From contig LWTL01000114.1 of assembly GCA_002101235.1 (NCBI GenBank), forward strand, positions 1 to 64,000: a stretch of 64,000 bases of DNA. Direction: 5' to 3'. Positions 33,502 to 43,928 of the stretch are shown one piece after another. The position numbers and the translations under genes are program-made. The first letter of the stretch is position 1. The number at the start of each line of letters is the position of its first letter. Source of the DNA: Cycloclasticus sp. symbiont of Bathymodiolus heckerae (GTDB taxonomy: Bacteria; Pseudomonadota; Gammaproteobacteria; Methylococcales; Cycloclasticaceae). The notes beneath the pieces are model-generated. The model saw only the letters and a list, made by a program, of their open reading frames with translations. It was not told where the DNA came from and did no database searches.

Positions 33502-34854
33502 ATGAAAAAACTTTCAGCAGCGGTACTTCTTTCGACTATTTTTTATGCGCTGAGTGGTTTTGCCTCATCAGAAAATTTGCTTAATATAGTACACGAAAAA
33601 GTGCTTAAAAATGGCTTAAAAGTGCTGGTTAAGGAAGACAGGCGGGCACCGGTAATGGTCTCCCAGATTTGGTATAAGGTGGGTGCGAGCTATGAACACG
33701 ATGGCATAACCGGTCTGTCACATGTGCTTGAGCACATGATGTTTCAAGGAACGGACGATTTTGGCCCTGGAGAATTTTCTAAAATAATTGCTGAAAACGG
33801 TGGTCGTGAAAATGCATTTACCGGTGCGGATTACACAGCTTATTTTCAAACGATGGAAGCATCGCGGCTTGAAGTGAGTTTAAAGCTTGAAGCCGACAGA
33901 ATGCATAACTTAAACCTTCAAGAGAAAGAGTTTGTAAAGGAGCTGCAAGTTGTTATGGAAGAACGCCGGATGCGTACTGAGGACAAGCCGCAAGGACAAA
34001 CATATGAATACTTTAAAGCCTTGGCCTATACCAGTAGTCCTTACCGCAACCCAATCATTGGTTGGATGCAAGACTTAGAAGATATGCAGTTAGCGGATTT
34101 AGCAGATTGGTATAAACAATGGTATTCGCCGAATAATGCGACGCTTGTGGTGGTGGGGGATGTAGATGCGCAGCAAGTATTTGCATTGGCTGAACAATAT
34201 TTTTCTAATATTCTAGAAGTGAGTTTTAAGTCGGTTAAGAAGCGTATCGAAGTTCCGCAAGTGGGTATTCGACGCAGTATTGTTAAACAGCAGGCAAAAG
34301 TACCTTATGTATTGATGGGTTATAAAGTGCCTGTGCTGAATTCGGTTGAGGATGATGCAGACATTTATGCTTTAGAGGTGTTATCAGGCATTCTAAGTGG
34401 TGGCAGTAGTGCACGTTTGCCGTCTCGTTTGGTTCGTGGGTCACAAGTGGCATCTAGCGTTAGTGCCGGTTACGACATGGCGGCACGATTACCGACGTTA
34501 TTTTTATTTGATGGTGTTCCCGCAAAAGGCGTATCAGCTGAACAGTTAGAAAGCGCATTGCTGGAACAAATTCAATTACTGCAAACATCGCCCGTTGAAC
34601 AAAAAGAGTTGGATAGAATTAAAGCACAAGTTATTGCATCGTCCGTGTATGAAAAAGATTCTAATTTTTACCAAGCGATGCAAATAGGTATGCTGGAAAC
34701 AACTGGTGTTGGTTGGCAAAAAGGCGAGCAGTACGTGGATAAAATAAAAGCGATTAGTGTGGAAAATATACAAGCAGTGGCAAAAAAATACTTAATTGAA
34801 GACCATCTTACGGTGGTGCATATGCAGCCACAGGAGATGAAAAATGCGCATTAA
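33502..34854 (+). CDS. zinc peptidase, M16 family (catalytic partner)
   Basis: A 450-residue secreted insulinase/pitrilysin-type peptidase. A signal peptide ends near SGFASS. The inverted zinc site His74-x2-Glu77-His78 is present in LSHVLEHMMFQGT, and the third ligand is supplied by the ELQVVMEERR helix. It overlaps the next M16 gene by 11 bases; such pairs of one active and one inactive M16 protein usually form a heterodimer in the periplasm. Confidence 0.9.
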   Translation: MKKLSAAVLLSTIFYALSGFASSENLLNIVHEKVLKNGLKVLVKEDRRAPVMVSQIWYKVGASYEHDGITGLSHVLEHMMFQGTDDFGPGEFSKIIAENGGRENAFTGADYTAYFQTMEASRLEVSLKLEADRMHNLNLQEKEFVKELQVVMEERRMRTEDKPQGQTYEYFKALAYTSSPYRNPIIGWMQDLEDMQLADLADWYKQWYSPNNATLVVVGDVDAQQVFALAEQYFSNILEVSFKSVKKRIEVPQVGIRRSIVKQQAKVPYVLMGYKVPVLNSVEDDADIYALEVLSGILSGGSSARLPSRLVRGSQVASSVSAGYDMAARLPTLFLFDGVPAKGVSAEQLESALLEQIQLLQTSPVEQKELDRIKAQVIASSVYEKDSNFYQAMQIGMLETTGVGWQKGEQYVDKIKAISVENIQAVAKKYLIEDHLTVVHMQPQEMKNAH

Positions 34855-36163
34855 TTCTCAATGTTTTATTGCTGGGTTGTTATTTCTGATTAATACAGCT
34901 TGTTTTGCGGTGCCCACTATTCAGCACTGGCAAACGAGTAATGGCGTCAATGTGTACTTTATACCCACAGACGGCTTGTCTATTTTAGATGCCAGATTGG
35001 TGTTTGATGCGGGCAGTGTAAGGGACGGCAGTAAAAAGGGTGTCGCAGCACTCACAAGTAATATGCTAGATCAGGGGGCAGCAGGGCAAAGCGCGCAAGA
35101 TATTGCTGAACGACTTGAAAGCGTCGGCGCGCAACTAGGTACGTCTACATCGCGAGACTTTACCTCTATTTCGTTTAGAAGTTTAACCGACCAAAATGCG
35201 CTGGAGCCTTCATGGAATGTTTTAAAGGAAGTGCTTAATGAGCCAAATTTTCCGATTGTAGATTTTAGCCGTGAAAAGAAACGCACATTGTTGTCGATCA
35301 CTCGACGTGAAGAATCACCTGGAACATTAGCGCAACTAGCGTTATATAAAGAGATCTTTAAAGGTCACGCCTATGCCAGTGCCATACAGGGTGAGGAAAG
35401 TACAGTGAGCCAGTTAGTGGTTAAAGACCTTCAAAACTTCTATCAACAATACTATGTGGCGAGTAATTTAAAAGTTATTTTAGTGGGTGGCTTATCTAAA
35501 GAGCAGGCGCAGAATATGGTGGAAGAATTAGTTGGTGATCTGCCTTTAGGTGTAAAAGCGAATGCTATTTCGAAAGTGAATGATGTGCAGCGCGGAGTAG
35601 CGATTCATCAAGAATATCCGTCACAACAAACGCACATGATGTATAGCACGCCAGTGTTGAAAAACAACGATGCTGATTATTTCGCCTTATATGTGGGCAA
35701 TCATATATTGGGCGGAAGCGGGTTTAGTTCGCGCATTGTAAAAGAGATTCGCGAGAAGCGAGGCTTAGCCTACAGCGCATATAGCTATTTTCACCCGATG
35801 GTTGAAAAAGGTCCTTTCTTAATGGGTTTACAAACGCGAAATGAGAAAGCAAGTGAGGCGGCAAGTGCAGTTAAACAAACGTTGAAAAGCTTTATCGAAG
35901 AAGGGCCAACAGAAGAAGAGCTGATTGCGGCTAAGAAAAATATCATGGGTGGTTTTGCATTAAAGCTAGACAGTAATAAAAAGCTATTAGCGAATGTAGT
36001 CGGTATTGTTGCGAGTGGCGCGTCGCTAGATTATTTAAATAATTTTATGGGTCAAGTTAAAGCCGTAACCCGTGAACAAGTTATCGACGCATTTCAACGA
36101 CGGGTCAAAATGAATAGCATGGTGATGGTAACCGTCGGTCAGGCACTACCGAATAAAGAGTAA
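34844..36163 (+). CDS. M16 family protein without zinc motif (non-catalytic partner)
   Basis: A 439-residue M16-fold protein with a signal peptide (ending ACFAVP). The expected HxxEH is replaced by LTSNMLDQGAAG, so it cannot bind catalytic zinc. The C-terminal half keeps EIREKRGLAYSAYSYFHP, the substrate-contact segment. It is probably the beta-like partner of the upstream peptidase, as in mitochondrial processing peptidase. Its stop shares a base with rsmD. Confidence 0.88.
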   Translation: MRINSQCFIAGLLFLINTACFAVPTIQHWQTSNGVNVYFIPTDGLSILDARLVFDAGSVRDGSKKGVAALTSNMLDQGAAGQSAQDIAERLESVGAQLGTSTSRDFTSISFRSLTDQNALEPSWNVLKEVLNEPNFPIVDFSREKKRTLLSITRREESPGTLAQLALYKEIFKGHAYASAIQGEESTVSQLVVKDLQNFYQQYYVASNLKVILVGGLSKEQAQNMVEELVGDLPLGVKANAISKVNDVQRGVAIHQEYPSQQTHMMYSTPVLKNNDADYFALYVGNHILGGSGFSSRIVKEIREKRGLAYSAYSYFHPMVEKGPFLMGLQTRNEKASEAASAVKQTLKSFIEEGPTEEELIAAKKNIMGGFALKLDSNKKLLANVVGIVASGASLDYLNNFMGQVKAVTREQVIDAFQRRVKMNSMVMVTVGQALPNKE

Positions 36164-36737
36164 TGACTGGGAAAAAAAATCAAGTTCGTATTATTGGCGG
36201 GCAATGGCGCGGTAGGAAATTGGAATTCCCCAGTATTGATGGCTTACGCCCAACGACGGACCCTATTCGTGAAACCTTGTTTAACTGGTTACAACCCTAT
36301 TTGCCTCAGTCACAGTGTTTAGATTTGTATGCGGGTAGCGGTGCGCTAGGGTTTGAGGCAGCATCAAGGGGTGCGGAAAAAGTGTTGATGGTCGAAAATA
36401 ATTCAACTGTTATTCAAAGTTTGAAAACAAACAAACAATTACTTGAAGCTGATAATGTCCATGTTGTGAAACGGGCGGCATTGGATTTTGTAAAAAGGGG
36501 TTTAAAAGGATTATCAACATCGCTTGATGTGGTGTTTTTAGATCCGCCTTTTAAACAAGGCGAGCTGTTAGCGTGTGTAAAACAGCTTGAAGAAAGTAAT
36601 TGCTTGTCGGATGATGCTGTTATCTATTTGGAGTGTGAACGTAAGCTCGCAATGGACTTTTTACCTTCAAATTGGATAGAGCATCGTAGCAAAACAGCAG
36701 GCCAAGTGGCCTATTATTTGTACCATCGAGAACCCAT

Positions 36738-36741
<4 letters not shown>
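36163..36741 (+). CDS. rsmD: 16S rRNA (guanine966-N2)-methyltransferase
   Basis: A 192-residue SAM methyltransferase that modifies G966 of 16S rRNA during 30S assembly. RIIGGQWRGRKL and LRPTTDPIRETLFNWL at the start, CLDLYAGSGALGFEAASRG as SAM site, and the catalytic VVFLDPPF are all present. It overlaps coaD by four bases, a conserved pair. Confidence 0.94.
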
Positions 36742-37474
<733 letters not shown>

Positions 37475-39154
37475 ATGATAATAAGTCGGCTTGCATCCAC
37501 GGTTCTGTTCTTATTTTTAACGGCTTGTGGAAGCCATGCAGTAAAACCTAATGCGCAAGCGGTAGCCAGCGCGCACCCCTCGGCAACACAAGCCGGTATG
37601 GAGATATTAAATCAAGGAGGCAATGCCTTTGATGCCGCTATTGCGGTGAGTGCTGCGTTAGCTGTTGTTGAGCCTTTTGGGTCGGGTTTAGGTGGTGGTG
37701 GATTTTGGCTGTTACACGAATCAAAAAGTAATCGGCAAATCATGCTTGATGGTAGAGAGGTTGCGCCTCTAGCCGCGCATAGGGACATGTATCTAGATGA
37801 CGCTGGTAATATCATCAAACAAGCATCGGTTGACGGTGCTTTAGCGGCAGGTATTCCTGGCTTGCCCGCAGCGTTAGTTCACTTGTCTGAGGGTTACGGC
37901 CAATTACCGTTATCGCTTAGTTTGCAGCCGGCTATTAAGTTGGCAGAAGAAGGCTTCCTAGTTAATGAGCATTACCGACGCTTAGCGTTATTTCGTGAGC
38001 CTGTGTTGTTGAGTAGTAAGTCAGCTCGAAAAATATTTTTAGTTGATGGGAAGGCACCAACAGTTGGAGCGTTAATAAAACAGCCTGATTTGGCGGCAAC
38101 TTTAACATCACTTGCGAATAAGGGTTTTGATGGTTTCTATAAAGGTGATGTGGCTAAACGGTTAGTCGATGGTGTTCAAAAAGCGGGTGGTATTTGGACG
38201 CAGCAAGACTTGGCAAGTTATGTCATAAAAGAACGTCAGCCGGTTGTTATTGATTATAAGGGGATGAGGGTAGTTAGCACTTCATTACCCTCGTCTGGTG
38301 GGTTGGTTTTATCGATAGCGCTGAATATTTTAGAACAATACGATTTAAACAGCATGAGTGAAGTAGAGCGTACGCATGTTGTTGTTGAAGCGATGAGGCG
38401 GGCTTACCGTGACCGTGCGATATATATGGGCGATAGCGATTTTGTTGATGTGCCAACAGATCAGCTAACAAGTAAACCTTATGCGCATAAGCTATCCAAA
38501 CATTTGAACTTAGAGCAGGCAACATCTAGTCGACATGTTTCAGGGTTAAATAGCAGTGAGGGGCATGACACCACTCATTTTTCTATTATGGATAAAGAAG
38601 GTAATCGCGTAGCAGCAACCTTGTCCATTAATTACCCTTTCGGCTCAGGCTTTGTTCCAGAAGGGACAGGTGTATTGCTGAATGATGAAATGGATGATTT
38701 CTCTATTAAACCTGGCACGCCTAATGTATATGGTTTAGTGGGTGGTGAAGCTAATGCTATAGAGCCAAAGAAACGTATGTTGTCGAGTATGTCTCCTACG
38801 TTCATAGAAACGAAAAATAGGGTTAGCTTGCTAGGGACGCCAGGTGGGAGTCGAATTATTAGCATGGTGTTATTGAGTGTTTTAGATGCGGATAAAGGTA
38901 ACGATCCTGCGTCGTGGGTGAGGCTACCTCGTTATCATCATCAATATTTGCCGGATGTTATTCAGCATGAGCCGCATGCTTTTAGCGAGCGGCTCATGAA
39001 GAAGCTAAAGAAGAAAGGTCACATTCTTAAGTCTGTTGGCAGAGACTATGGCAATATGCATGTAATTATGTGGGATAAAAAGAGCAATAAATTGACGGCA
39101 GGGAGCGACCCAAGAGGTTCAGGGTCTGCTGAGGTAGTAGGAATTAACAAATGA
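37475..39154 (+). CDS. ggt: gamma-glutamyltransferase lipoprotein
   Basis: A 559-residue N-terminal-nucleophile hydrolase that cleaves glutathione and other gamma-glutamyl compounds in the periplasm. The start carries a lipobox (LFLFLTACG), so it should be lipid-anchored. The autocleavage site is HDTTHFSI with nucleophile Thr366; the GSGLGGGGFWLLH and GTPGGSRIISMVL loops are conserved. Start lies directly after the ferredoxin stop. Confidence 0.93.
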   Translation: MIISRLASTVLFLFLTACGSHAVKPNAQAVASAHPSATQAGMEILNQGGNAFDAAIAVSAALAVVEPFGSGLGGGGFWLLHESKSNRQIMLDGREVAPLAAHRDMYLDDAGNIIKQASVDGALAAGIPGLPAALVHLSEGYGQLPLSLSLQPAIKLAEEGFLVNEHYRRLALFREPVLLSSKSARKIFLVDGKAPTVGALIKQPDLAATLTSLANKGFDGFYKGDVAKRLVDGVQKAGGIWTQQDLASYVIKERQPVVIDYKGMRVVSTSLPSSGGLVLSIALNILEQYDLNSMSEVERTHVVVEAMRRAYRDRAIYMGDSDFVDVPTDQLTSKPYAHKLSKHLNLEQATSSRHVSGLNSSEGHDTTHFSIMDKEGNRVAATLSINYPFGSGFVPEGTGVLLNDEMDDFSIKPGTPNVYGLVGGEANAIEPKKRMLSSMSPTFIETKNRVSLLGTPGGSRIISMVLLSVLDADKGNDPASWVRLPRYHHQYLPDVIQHEPHAFSERLMKKLKKKGHILKSVGRDYGNMHVIMWDKKSNKLTAGSDPRGSGSAEVVGINK

Positions 39155-39402
39155 AAATACTATTTATAACCCCAGATTTGTCAGCCAAATCGGATGAAAC
39201 GGAGTTTTTTGATGGGTTACATAATGTGCATGGGTATAAGAATACCGACGTGATGGGGGGGCATCTTTTGTTGGAATTAGATAATGATTCGCTTGGGCGA
39301 GAAATGGTTCTAAACTTAGCAACCTTGTTTGATCGTTGGAAAATCAATAAAAGCCCGCTGGAGGCTTTGGCTCAAATGGTCGAAGACGACAGCGGGCATT
39401 AA
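39151..39402 (+). CDS. small unknown protein coupled to ggt
   Basis: An 83-residue acidic protein, ATG overlapping the ggt stop (ATGA). No signal peptide or membrane helix. The pattern is a beta-strand start (MKILFITPDL) followed by helical segments with several acidic residues. I do not recognise the family. The tight overlap argues that it is real. Confidence 0.6.
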   Translation: MKILFITPDLSAKSDETEFFDGLHNVHGYKNTDVMGGHLLLELDNDSLGREMVLNLATLFDRWKINKSPLEALAQMVEDDSGH

Positions 39403-39419
39403 ACAATAAGAGTAGTTAC

Positions 39420-39812
39420 TTACTGTTCAATTTTTAATAACCAGCCGCCCACGCCTTGGCATGAATTGGTTGTAGTTGCTGTAAAATCGATGCGAACATA
39501 TTTTTTCTTGATTTCAGCAGGTAAATGACCGCTTATTTTATAACCTGTTAAGTACCCTTGCTTGCTTTCCTCAATAGTCACATCAACAGGAATTTTATTG
39601 GCTTGAACCTTAATGCTGTGAAGTAATGTGGCGGAAGAGGTGAAAAAGGAAAATTTAGATTCGGCGGGTGCTGTTGCTAAGTGAGCCGGTGTTGCGTTCG
39701 TTAAAGTGGGTTTGATGCATGCCTTTTTGCTGCTGCTTTTGCTGCCATAGGCTAATGCGCTAGCGCTAAAGGAAACAAGGATAAAAGCGATAAGTAATTT
39801 GGTGATGTTCAT
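39420..39812 (-). CDS. secreted protein of unknown function
   Basis: A 130-residue protein with a clear signal peptide (cleavage after SASALA) and then a Lys/Ser-rich stretch. The mature part looks beta-rich and keeps only two Cys (one near the start, one near the end), which might pair. No family recognised. It is convergent with the ggt-linked gene and stands alone before the methyltransferase operon. Confidence 0.65.
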   Translation of the reverse strand: MNITKLLIAFILVSFSASALAYGSKSSSKKACIKPTLTNATPAHLATAPAESKFSFFTSSATLLHSIKVQANKIPVDVTIEESKQGYLTGYKISGHLPAEIKKKYVRIDFTATTTNSCQGVGGWLLKIEQ

Positions 39813-39930
39813 AGGGTGTCCGTCATTATGTTTAAAGAGTGCCTAAATTTAGGGGAATGTGAGTTTCGCTAAATTGAGCTCGTTACGTTAAAAGATAGAG
39901 TAGCTAAAGTCTGATAGAGAGTAAATGATT

Positions 39931-40710
39931 TTATTGCGGAGGTTTAGTTGCCGTTAGCACATTACTTGCTTGATTGAAGGTGAGGCCGTCGGTATTAATG
40001 TAGGCAGCTAACTTCTGATTTATTTTTTGTTTGATGAGGCTAATGTTGTCATCTTGCCCTGTTATTTCAGAAAGCTTGCCCAGCATATTTTGAGAACCGC
40101 CGACAACACCGTCTATAAAATCACCTAGATCGTTGAAATGACTCTGTTTGATGATGTGTGCGATATCGACAAAATCAAACCCAGCTATTTTTGCCATGTT
40201 AACTAATTCATTAGGCTGATAAAAAGCGAAAGGTGGTAGTTCGTATGGTTCGTCAAGAATTTCACTCAAGCTGTCTTGTAATGCTTTCCAGCCAGGGGAA
40301 TGACCAGTTGATTTCCAAACAGCAACCACGAGTGTACCGTTAGGTTTTAACACGCGAAAACATTCATTGATGGCTTCTTGTTTATCTGGAACAAACTGAA
40401 TGATTTGCTGACAGATAACGTTATTGAAGGTTTGATCTTCAAAATGGAGCTTTGTAATATCGGCCTTTTCCCATTCAATCTCAGGGTTTGAAGCCGCCGC
40501 CGCGACATTTAACATGTCTTGGTTCAAGTCTATGCCAGTGATAGACCCGCTCCCATTTAGGCGTTCATGCACGCGCCTAGAAATAACACCTGTACCGCAT
40601 CCTGCATCGAGAACATCATCATTATGTTTAATGCTTTGAGTAACAATACTGGCCCAAGGCTGAAAAATGGCTGGTACTAAAATATTGTTGTAAAGTTCGG
40701 CGGGGTTCAT
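39931..40710 (-). CDS. class I SAM-dependent methyltransferase
   Basis: A 259-residue UbiE/Methyltransf_11-like protein with SAM loop VLDAGCGTGVISRRV, acidic strand end GIDLNQDML and the post-motif NVICQQIIQFVPDKQEA. Substrate unknown. Nine bases after the CBS gene, so probably the last gene of the DUF1538 operon, though a functional link is unclear. Confidence 0.8.
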   Translation of the reverse strand: MNPAELYNNILVPAIFQPWASIVTQSIKHNDDVLDAGCGTGVISRRVHERLNGSGSITGIDLNQDMLNVAAAASNPEIEWEKADITKLHFEDQTFNNVICQQIIQFVPDKQEAINECFRVLKPNGTLVVAVWKSTGHSPGWKALQDSLSEILDEPYELPPFAFYQPNELVNMAKIAGFDFVDIAHIIKQSHFNDLGDFIDGVVGGSQNMLGKLSEITGQDDNISLIKQKINQKLAAYINTDGLTFNQASNVLTATKPPQ

Positions 40711-40719
40711 TTTCTACGC

Positions 40720-41133
40720 TTAGCAGATACCAGTGAGCTCACATAGTCCGTCTAAAACGAGTTGAATGGGGCTGACAACACCGATAATTTTTCCTTGCTC
40801 CATAACAGGTGAACGCATGAGATCATATCGGGCAAATAAACGTGAACAATAACGAATATCCATATCAGGATGCGCATTGATGAGTGGTTTTTCATTAATT
40901 TCGTATACATTAACGCGGTCTGGTGCCCGATCTTTTGCTAGAACAAGTTTCGCGATAATGCCAGCATTTATAACGCCATATTCGTCATTTTCATGAAATT
41001 TATCAACAAATAACATCGATGTTTTGTACTTTTTCATCATTCTAACTGCTTCTGTGACGGTGGCTTTTCCATCGATCATATGGAAGTCGGTTTTCATTAC
41101 ATCACGAACTGTAATTATCTTTTTATCACTCAT
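40720..41133 (-). CDS. CBS-domain protein
   Basis: A 137-residue protein made of two CBS repeats (TVRDVMKTDFHMIDGKATVT start, then RSPVMEQGKIIGVVSPIQL). CBS pairs bind adenine nucleotides and gate partner transporters or enzymes. It overlaps the P-II-like gene by four bases and is in the same operon as the two DUF1538 transporters, so regulating them is the natural inference. Confidence 0.85.
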   Translation of the reverse strand: MSDKKIITVRDVMKTDFHMIDGKATVTEAVRMMKKYKTSMLFVDKFHENDEYGVINAGIIAKLVLAKDRAPDRVNVYEINEKPLINAHPDMDIRYCSRLFARYDLMRSPVMEQGKIIGVVSPIQLVLDGLCELTGIC

Positions 41134-41480
41134 AATTCATCCTCAATATTTTGTGTTATTTCTTTTGCTTGGTGTAGTACGCCAATAGCATCTTCAACAT
41201 CTATTTGTAACGCGATGCCGCTACCTGGTTCGTCATCGAATTGGCCAGCTTGGGCAATCTTTTCAATAATTTTTCTACATAAATGCTCTTCGACAAGAAA
41301 TAGCAAGACATCACGCTGAGTTTCAAGCGTTAAACCCATGAACGTCTTTTTCTTATTAAGACCTTCGCCGCGAGCATTATTAATAATCGTTGCGCCTGTT
41401 GCACCAACGCCTCTGGCTGCGTCCAGAACTTGATCTGTCTTATTGTCATCAACAAAGACGATGATTAATTTGAAATGCAT
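41130..41480 (-). CDS. P-II-like regulatory protein of a DUF1538 operon
   Basis: A 116-residue ferredoxin-like-fold protein related to P-II signal proteins, starting MHFKLIIVFVDDNKTD with GGAGAATAAA before the ATG. A longer in-frame start upstream lies inside the DUF1538 gene and is not used. GATGATIINNARGEG and a T-loop-like KKKTFMGLTLETQRD are seen. Small P-II relatives next to transporters bind adenine nucleotides or other ligands. Here the partners would be the DUF1538 proteins. Confidence 0.8.
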   Translation of the reverse strand: MHFKLIIVFVDDNKTDQVLDAARGVGATGATIINNARGEGLNKKKTFMGLTLETQRDVLLFLVEEHLCRKIIEKIAQAGQFDDEPGSGIALQIDVEDAIGVLHQAKEITQNIEDEL

Positions 41481-41481
41481 T

Positions 41482-42279
41482 TTATTCTCCTTCGTGTTCA
41501 GATTCTTTGAGTAGTGTTCGGCGGTTCTGCCATTCGGCAATTTGAGCGTAAGCGAGCACCGCCATAATAGGGAAAAGGCTGGCAAAGGCAATAAGACCAA
41601 AACCATCTAATAAGGGGTTTCTACCGGGTATGCTTGAAGCTAAGCCGATACCGAGCGCGGTAACTAATGGAACGGTGACGGTAGAAGTAGTGACGCCACC
41701 AGAGTCGTACGCTAAACCGATAATTAATTTAGGCGAGAAAATGGTCTGGATAATGACGACGACATAGCCTGTGATGATAAAGATATACAGGTCTATACCA
41801 CTAACGATTCGATAGGTACCGAGTGCAATACCAACAGAAACACCCAAAGACACAGCTAGCCTTAAGTACCACGCTTTAATACTGCCACCTGAGATTTGTT
41901 CAGCTTTAATAGCAACAGCGATCAGTGCAGGCTCGGCTAGGGTTGTTGCAAAGCCAATACAGGCTCCAAAGACATAAACCCACATATAGTCTTGCCAGGC
42001 AATGGATATAGCTTGATCAGTTGATGGACTAATAAAGTTAGTGCTGGTCAGTTGCTGGGCCATTGATGTACCGAGTGGAAAGAGTGCTTTATCGAGTCCA
42101 ACTAGAAAAAATGTCATACCCAATACGACGTAAAACATACCAACAATAAGGTCGTGTAAGTGGCTGAAAGGTTTCCGAATAATAACCAGCTGGAAAAAGA
42201 TAATGATGGTAGCGATGGGTGCTACATCACGCAGAGTGCTAACAAAAGTGCCAAGAAATTCGTTTAATAGACTCATCAT
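41482..42279 (-). CDS. DUF1538 membrane transporter subunit (UmpB-like)
   Basis: A 265-residue polytopic protein, about seven helices, with the signature [20 protein letters not shown] and [17 protein letters not shown] near the end. The pair DUF1538/DUF1538 has been reported, as I recall, as UmpA/UmpB, a Na+(Li+,K+)/H+ antiporter of Halomonas. Overlaps its partner by four bases and has P-II-like and CBS regulators downstream. Confidence 0.75.
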   Translation of the reverse strand: MMSLLNEFLGTFVSTLRDVAPIATIIIFFQLVIIRKPFSHLHDLIVGMFYVVLGMTFFLVGLDKALFPLGTSMAQQLTSTNFISPSTDQAISIAWQDYMWVYVFGACIGFATTLAEPALIAVAIKAEQISGGSIKAWYLRLAVSLGVSVGIALGTYRIVSGIDLYIFIITGYVVVIIQTIFSPKLIIGLAYDSGGVTTSTVTVPLVTALGIGLASSIPGRNPLLDGFGLIAFASLFPIMAVLAYAQIAEWQNRRTLLKESEHEGE

Positions 42280-43016
42280 AAGATCATTCCGTAAGCCATG
42301 ACGAAAATCATCGGGGTCAAAGACGCAAAGGCAATTAAGCCGAAGCCATCAGTCATCGGGTTACGGCCCTTAATAGCGGAAGCAAGTCCAACGCCTAATG
42401 CAGTTACGAGAGGGACAGTAATAGTTGATGTGGTTACGCCGCCAGAGTCATAGGCGATACCGATAATAGAAGCGGGTGCAAAAAAGGTCATTATTACAAC
42501 GCCAACGTAGCCAGGGATAATTAAGTAATGCAGTGGCCAGCCACGAATAATTCTAAGCACACCCAGTAAGATGGCGAAGCCAACAGAAAAAGCAACGGTA
42601 AAGCGAAGACCGAATGCATAATCATCTTTGGCTGTATCGGACTGCTCTATCATGCCGCCATTGGCTGCGATTCGTGCGGCTTCATCGGCAACAGCAATAA
42701 GAGCGGGTTCAGCGGCTGTGGTGCCAAAGCCAAGCGCGAAGGCAAAAGCGAGTAACCAGAATAGACTGCCTTTTTTAGCAAAGGCATAGGCCATGGCCTC
42801 ACCAATAGGGAATAAGCTTTTTTCCAAACCTTGAATAAATAAAGCTAAGCCAACGACGACAAATGCTGTGCCGATGGCAATATCAGCAATATTAGGAATG
42901 GGTTGGCGAAGGATAAAAAGTTGAAAAATAAAAATAACCGCAAAGATAGGCAGTAGGTCCATAAAACTGCCAAATAATTGCCTTAAAAATTTATTTTTTA
43001 CTTGAAACAATGTCAT
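42276..43016 (-). CDS. DUF1538 membrane transporter subunit (UmpA-like)
   Basis: A 246-residue polytopic protein whose C-terminal half repeats the partner's signature: [20 protein letters not shown] and [17 protein letters not shown]. It is therefore a paralogue of the neighbour, and both may form one channel or antiporter. The Shine-Dalgarno AAGGAG abuts the ATG at 43016, so translation may actually begin at the TTG two codons later (43010), which has ideal spacing. First gene of its operon. Confidence 0.75.
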   Translation of the reverse strand: MTLFQVKNKFLRQLFGSFMDLLPIFAVIFIFQLFILRQPIPNIADIAIGTAFVVVGLALFIQGLEKSLFPIGEAMAYAFAKKGSLFWLLAFAFALGFGTTAAEPALIAVADEAARIAANGGMIEQSDTAKDDYAFGLRFTVAFSVGFAILLGVLRIIRGWPLHYLIIPGYVGVVIMTFFAPASIIGIAYDSGGVTTSTITVPLVTALGVGLASAIKGRNPMTDGFGLIAFASLTPMIFVMAYGMIL

Positions 43017-43033
43017 CTCCTTAAGAGGATTAC

Positions 43034-43061
43034 TGTATAGGAATTAACGATAAATGCCCAA
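43034..43061 (-). promoter_or_regulatory. possible promoter of the DUF1538 operon
   Basis: On the minus strand TTGGGC and TATACA are separated by 16 bases, the -10 lying some 20 bases before the first start codon. The -35 is poor, so confidence is low. Confidence 0.3.
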
Positions 43062-43112
43062 TAAAGAATCTTATTTTAAAGGTTTTGTATTACGAACTGA
43101 TGAAGGCACTGT

Positions 43113-43928
43113 TTAGTGCTGGCAATGAGGGCAATAGAAAGTAGAGCGTTGAGCGATAACGACTTGTTTGATGGGAGACTTACAAGCTAGGCACGGTTGC
43201 TTTGCACGACCATAAACATTTAAAGTTTGTTGGAAGTAGCCAGGTTTTCCTTCGCTGTTTACGAAATCCTTCAATGTAGTGCCGCCTTGTTCGATTGCTT
43301 GAGCAAGAATATCTTTTATGGCGATGACAAGTCGTTGGAGGCGGGCTTTAGAGATATTGTTTGCTGCTCGTTGTGGGTGAATGCCTGCTTTAAACAGTGC
43401 TTCACTGGCGTAAATATTACCGACTCCGACAACTATATGACCATCCATAATAAGGCTTTTTATGGGCCGTTTTTTTGCCTTAGCTTTTGGGTAAAAGTAA
43501 TCAATCTCAAAGTTGTTCGATAGTGGTTCTGGCCCTAGGAGACGAATCAATTTGTGTTCGTTTATGGGTCCGCTGGTCCATAAAAGACAGCCGAACCGGC
43601 GTGGGTCTTTATAGCGTAAGCAACTGTTATCATCGAAAATAATATCGATGTGTTCATGTTTCTCAGGTGGTATATCGGCGTTAATGACGCGTAGACTACC
43701 GGACATTCCTAAGTGAATAATCAGTGTGCCTTTATCGGTGCTGATGAATAAGTATTTAGCACGACGTGATACGTTATTGATATTTAAGCTGGGTAATACG
43801 CTAGAGATTTCGGGGCTAATAGGCCAGCGTAATTGTTTTTGCCTCACGATAACACTAGCAACACGTTTCCCTTCAATATGTGGGGCAATGCCACGACAAG
43901 TAGTTTCTACTTCCGGTAACTCAGGCAT
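43113..43928 (-). CDS. mutM: formamidopyrimidine-DNA glycosylase
   Basis: A 271-residue base-excision repair glycosylase that removes 8-oxoguanine. The catalytic PELPEVETT start is intact (Pro2 nucleophile, Glu3), and HLGMSGSLRV, DPRRFGCL and the C-terminal zinc finger CLACKSP...CPHC are present. It overlaps the DUF4340 gene by eight bases, so it is transcribed with an ABC exporter operon. Confidence 0.96.
   Translation of the reverse strand: MPELPEVETTCRGIAPHIEGKRVASVIVRQKQLRWPISPEISSVLPSLNINNVSRRAKYLFISTDKGTLIIHLGMSGSLRVINADIPPEKHEHIDIIFDDNSCLRYKDPRRFGCLLWTSGPINEHKLIRLLGPEPLSNNFEIDYFYPKAKAKKRPIKSLIMDGHIVVGVGNIYASEALFKAGIHPQRAANNISKARLQRLVIAIKDILAQAIEQGGTTLKDFVNSEGKPGYFQQTLNVYGRAKQPCLACKSPIKQVVIAQRSTFYCPHCQH

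Noticed and set aside
41481-41606. 42-codon N-terminal extension of the P-II-like gene
   Set aside because: It lies inside the DUF1538 gene in another frame; the Met at 41480 has a good ribosome site and matches the family start.
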